Source: Bacteroidota bacterium (GTDB taxonomy: Bacteria > Bacteroidota > Bacteroidia > Bacteroidales > CG2-30-32-10). From it: a stretch of DNA of 5,761 bases. Made by a program: the position numbers and the translations under genes. Below are positions 1-3,500 of the stretch, piece by piece; positions within the stretch are counted from its first letter, which is position 1, and every line of letters starts with the position of its first letter. Where the stretch lies: positions 1-5,761 of the forward strand of contig JAAXXA010000209.1 in the NCBI GenBank assembly GCA_013334735.1. Direction: 5' to 3'. The notes under the pieces are model-generated. The model saw only the letters and a list, made by a program, of their open reading frames with translations, ran no database searches and was not told where the DNA came from.

Positions 1-450
1 GATTCAAATTTATATTATAAAGCAACTACTCATCAGGAATCATATTTATGGTTTGACGGCACACACAAAAATCCACTTTTAAATATTACAAAATCTTCTG
101 TTTTTAATACAATGTCCAGTACAACAACTAAAACCAAAAGCATTCTTGTTTCTGAAATTTCATCAAATAATAGTATATCACAATATGATTGGAGCTTGGC
201 ATCAGAAAATATATTCCCAAATCCTACATCAGGTAAGGCAACAATATCTTTTGATTTAAAAGAAAAATCAAATACCGAAATATCAGTTTTTGATATGCAG
301 GGCAGAGAAGCTATTCATAATGAACTTGGAAATCTCGAAGCAGGTACTAATCAGAAAGAAATAGATATTTCGGATATTCCACAGGGTACTTATTTAATCA
401 GGATATCAGCAGGGGATGGCTATTCGTATAAAAAAATTATAAAAAAATAA
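1..450 (+). CDS. 3' end of a T9SS-secreted protein with type A C-terminal sorting domain (5' truncated)
   Basis: The frame is open from base 1 to the TAA at 448-450, giving the last 149 residues of a longer protein. The first ATG (112-114) is probably internal, because the 37 codons before it are open and read as plausible protein (for example ESYLWFDGTHKNPLL). Residues ~1-68 are a polar, Ser/Thr/Asn-rich stretch with no domain I recognise, probably the end of the functional module plus a linker. Residues ~69-149 match the type A T9SS sorting domain (Por secretion tail family): NIFPNPTSGKATISF, then ISVFDMQGREA, then GTYLIRISAGDGYSYKKIIKK at the C-terminus. In this family the domain directs Sec-exported proteins through the outer-membrane T9SS and is normally cleaved when the protein is released or attached to the surface. 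The catalytic or binding part lies outside the window, so the enzymatic role is unknown. The gene converges on the large minus-strand gene, 70 bp away. Confidence 0.9.
   Translation, partial: DSNLYYKATTHQESYLWFDGTHKNPLLNITKSSVFNTMSSTTTKTKSILVSEISSNNSISQYDWSLASENIFPNPTSGKATISFDLKEKSNTEISVFDMQGREAIHNELGNLEAGTNQKEIDISDIPQGTYLIRISAGDGYSYKKIIKK
208..447 (+). other. Type A T9SS C-terminal sorting domain
   Basis: About 80 residues with the usual three landmarks of the family: an N-terminal YPNP-like strand (here FPNPTSG), a central VFDMQGRE segment, and a final GTYLIRI strand followed by a basic tail ending KKIIKK. Length and position at the extreme C-terminus agree with a functional secretion signal. 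This is a domain-level annotation inside the partial plus-strand gene. Confidence 0.9.
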
Positions 451-461
451 TGCGAGTCCAA

Positions 462-501
462 TTGGGTTATTGGGTTATTAGGTTATTGAGTTATTGGGTT
501 A
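462..501. repeat. Five tandem copies of an 8-bp unit, TTGGGTTA, between convergent genes
   Basis: Read on the plus strand from 462 in steps of 8, the copies are TTGGGTTA, TTGGGTTA, TTAGGTTA, TTGAGTTA and TTGGGTTA. A degraded sixth copy (TTAATGGT) follows. The array begins 11 bases after the stop codon of the plus-strand gene and ends 19 bases before the stop codon of the minus-strand gene, so it fills most of the 70-bp gap. The period is not a multiple of three and the array lies outside both reading frames. It has no dyad symmetry and no obvious terminator shape. Its role is unknown; slipped-strand expansion in non-coding DNA is the simplest explanation. Confidence 0.85.
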
Positions 502-520
502 TTAATGGTTTATAAGTTTT

Positions 521-3500
521 TTATCGTGTTACAGTAACAATACCATTAAAAGTACGACTTCTGCCAGTAAAGTCTTTAAGTCTTACAAGCCAAGTATAAA
601 CGCCTATGGGTGCTATTTGGGAATCTCCATTTGGTCTTCCGTCCCATGGTTTGTTTATATCTTTAGTCGAATAAATTTGTTCTCCCCAACGATCATAAAT
701 GTACATTTCAAATGTATTCTCTTTCCATCCGATACCTTTAGGAATAAAATAATCATTTAAACCATCATTGTTCATAGTAATAGCATTAGGGGCGTAAAAA
801 GTAAAAATATCTTTTATGTAAATATTTTTAAAAACAGAATCAATACAACTATGGTTGGTATTTACAATTAAAAATACTGTGTATTCACCCGAATTGGAAA
901 ATGTATGAACAGGATTTTGAACAGATGACGAATTGGTATGCCCTGATTCTAAATCACCAAAATTCCAATTCCATGTAAATGGGTTAACTGACAAATCAAT
1001 AAAATTTATTGTCGGTGATTCTAAAGAAACTTCTAATGGTGAAAAATCAAAATCGGCATTTGGTAATGGATAAACTTCAATCATGTTTTGATTAACATAA
1101 TTTCCATTACAGTTGTTTGTTGTAGAAACTGATAATGATACGGAATATATACCTGCCGAATTATAAATATGAGTAGGGTTTTCCATCGTGGAGCTATTTT
1201 CATTTTGAGATAGAGTGTCGCCAAAATTCCATAACCATGAACTTATTTGAGGAGTGCTATTATCAGTAAAATTTACTTCCAGCGGTTGGCAACCGTTATT
1301 TATATTCGATTCAAAATCAACAACTGGTAAAGGATAAACAATAACTTCAATGGAATCAAATCCTTGCGGTGAACCACAGTTATCTGATACTGTTACATTA
1401 TACATTGTAGTTGTTATTGGTGTTATCGTGACGTTTTGAGTTGTGGCTATTATTTCCTGCCCCCATGTATAAATGTAATTCCCGTTACCTCCATTTGGAG
1501 TAGCAGTTAATACGATACTTTCACCAAAACATGTTGTAGCGGGATTCGCTCTAACATCAACTGTTATTGGAGGTGAAACTGTAACGGTCAATGATAAAGG
1601 CGCAACTGTACAACCATTCGCATCTGTAACAGACACTGTATATGTTGTTGCAGAGGTCGGGCTGACAACAAAACTGTTCCCCGTACCCAAACCATTATCC
1701 CAAGTATATGTAGGAGAGCCTGTTCCTCCAAAAGATGATGCATTTATTGTTGTGCTATTTCCAGTGCAAATTGAAACATTTCCACTTGTAATAAAAATTA
1801 ACTGAGGAGGTTCATTTATTGTAATATTTGCTGTTGTATCACACCCGTTGTTATCAGTAATTGTAACATGATAATTTGCAGCAGAAATATTTACTGCTGT
1901 TGAATCATATGATACTTGAGGCGTCCATGTAAAAGTATATGGTGAAATACCTCCTGAAGGTGATAATCGTATAAACCCATCAGTACCCGAAAAGCAGCTT
2001 ACACTATCTGAAATATAAGTATAAGATGGAACTTTGTTAACTGTCAAAATAATATCATCGGTTTCGTAACAACCATAAACATCGCTAACAGATACAGTAT
2101 ATGTAGTTGAGGTGTTTGGTGTAGCAATAGGATTGTATATATTGGGATTATTTAAACCTGTTGACGGGCTCCATATATAAGTTGCCCCACCTTGGGCAGC
2201 AAAATTGGCGCTTTCCTGAAATTTACATATAGTTTGATCCGGGCCTGCGGAAGGAAATATTTGAGGATGAACAGTAATTGAAATACTATCGGCATCTGAA
2301 CAACCATTATTTCCTGTAACAGTTACAGCATAAGTTATATCCGTAAGCGGAAAGGCAATAGGATTGTTTAAATTTGGATTTGACAAATTTGTTACAGGCA
2401 ACCATACGTAATTTATTCCACCACTTGCAATTAAAGAAATACTGTCGCCATAACAAATAGCTGAATCAGAGCCTGCTTCGGCAGGTGGAAGACTTTTAAC
2501 AGTAACTTGTACACTGTCTGATGCTGTACATGCATTATGACCTCTAACCAGCACTGTATAAGTAGTAGTAATAGAAGGGTTAACAATTATACTTTGATTA
2601 GTGGAGTCGGTACTCCAATAATAATGATTTCCACCATTAGCTATTAATATTGCGCTTTGTCCTAAACATATTATTTGGTCAGGACCAGCTTCAGCTATAG
2701 GTAATGAGTTCACAATAACCTGAATGGTGTCAGCAGCAGTACAAGCATTTTTTGTAACAGTTACAGTATAAGTCATCGTTGATGAAGGAGTGATTGCATA
2801 AGCTGCTGTAGCAGGACCACCATTCCATTGATATGTGCCTCCTCCTGCAGCAATAAGAGTTGTACTTTCTCCGGCACATAAGGTTTGAGACAAACCTGCA
2901 TCGGCTAAAGGCAAGGGAGTTACTGTTAAGATAACATTATCAGATGCCGTACATCCATTGGAATCAGTAACAATAACGGTATAAGTACCCGAAGCAGTTA
3001 TTGCTGCATTGTTAATTACCGGATTTTTTACTGATGATACAAAGCCATTCGGACCAGTCCAATTATAGTTATAACTTAATGAGCCGGAAAGAATTTCTTC
3101 AGTTAATTCAATAAATATCTTAGAACCATCAGGATTACAACAGTTAGCATCGGTGATCAAACTTTTATAAACAGGATCAGATGAAGAACCGAAATTAGGA
3201 GTATATGCAGAACCAATGGGATATTGCGAAGCAAAGCCACCTGTTGATTCAGCTATAGTTCCAATGCCATTACAATCAAACTGAATTTTATAATGACCAT
3301 CAACTAACCATGGGTCTGTACTTTCATGAATACCAGGTGAAAATAAACAACAATCCCAATCATAAACTGTAGCATAATGGAAGTGCCTGTTGGAGCCATC
3401 TAAAGCCTGTATCCCAGAACAATTAACAGAAGGAACGCTTGCGATCAGAGTTGTTGAAGTACCTTCACAAATGGTATCAGTTGAAAGAGAAGCAGAAATT

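Noticed and set aside
112..114. ATG as the true start of the plus-strand gene
   Set aside because: The frame is open back to base 1 with plausible protein sequence. A protein starting here would lack a signal peptide, which a T9SS cargo needs. No clear ribosome binding site precedes it.
462..501. Phase-variation tract controlling translation
   Set aside because: The array lies downstream of the stop codons of both genes, so length changes cannot shift either reading frame or alter a promoter visible here.
451..530. Rho-independent terminator between the convergent genes
   Set aside because: The only dyad near the T-run at 517-522 is a ~4-bp arm (ATAA/TTAT), and the rest is the octamer array. 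No GC-rich stem is present on either strand.
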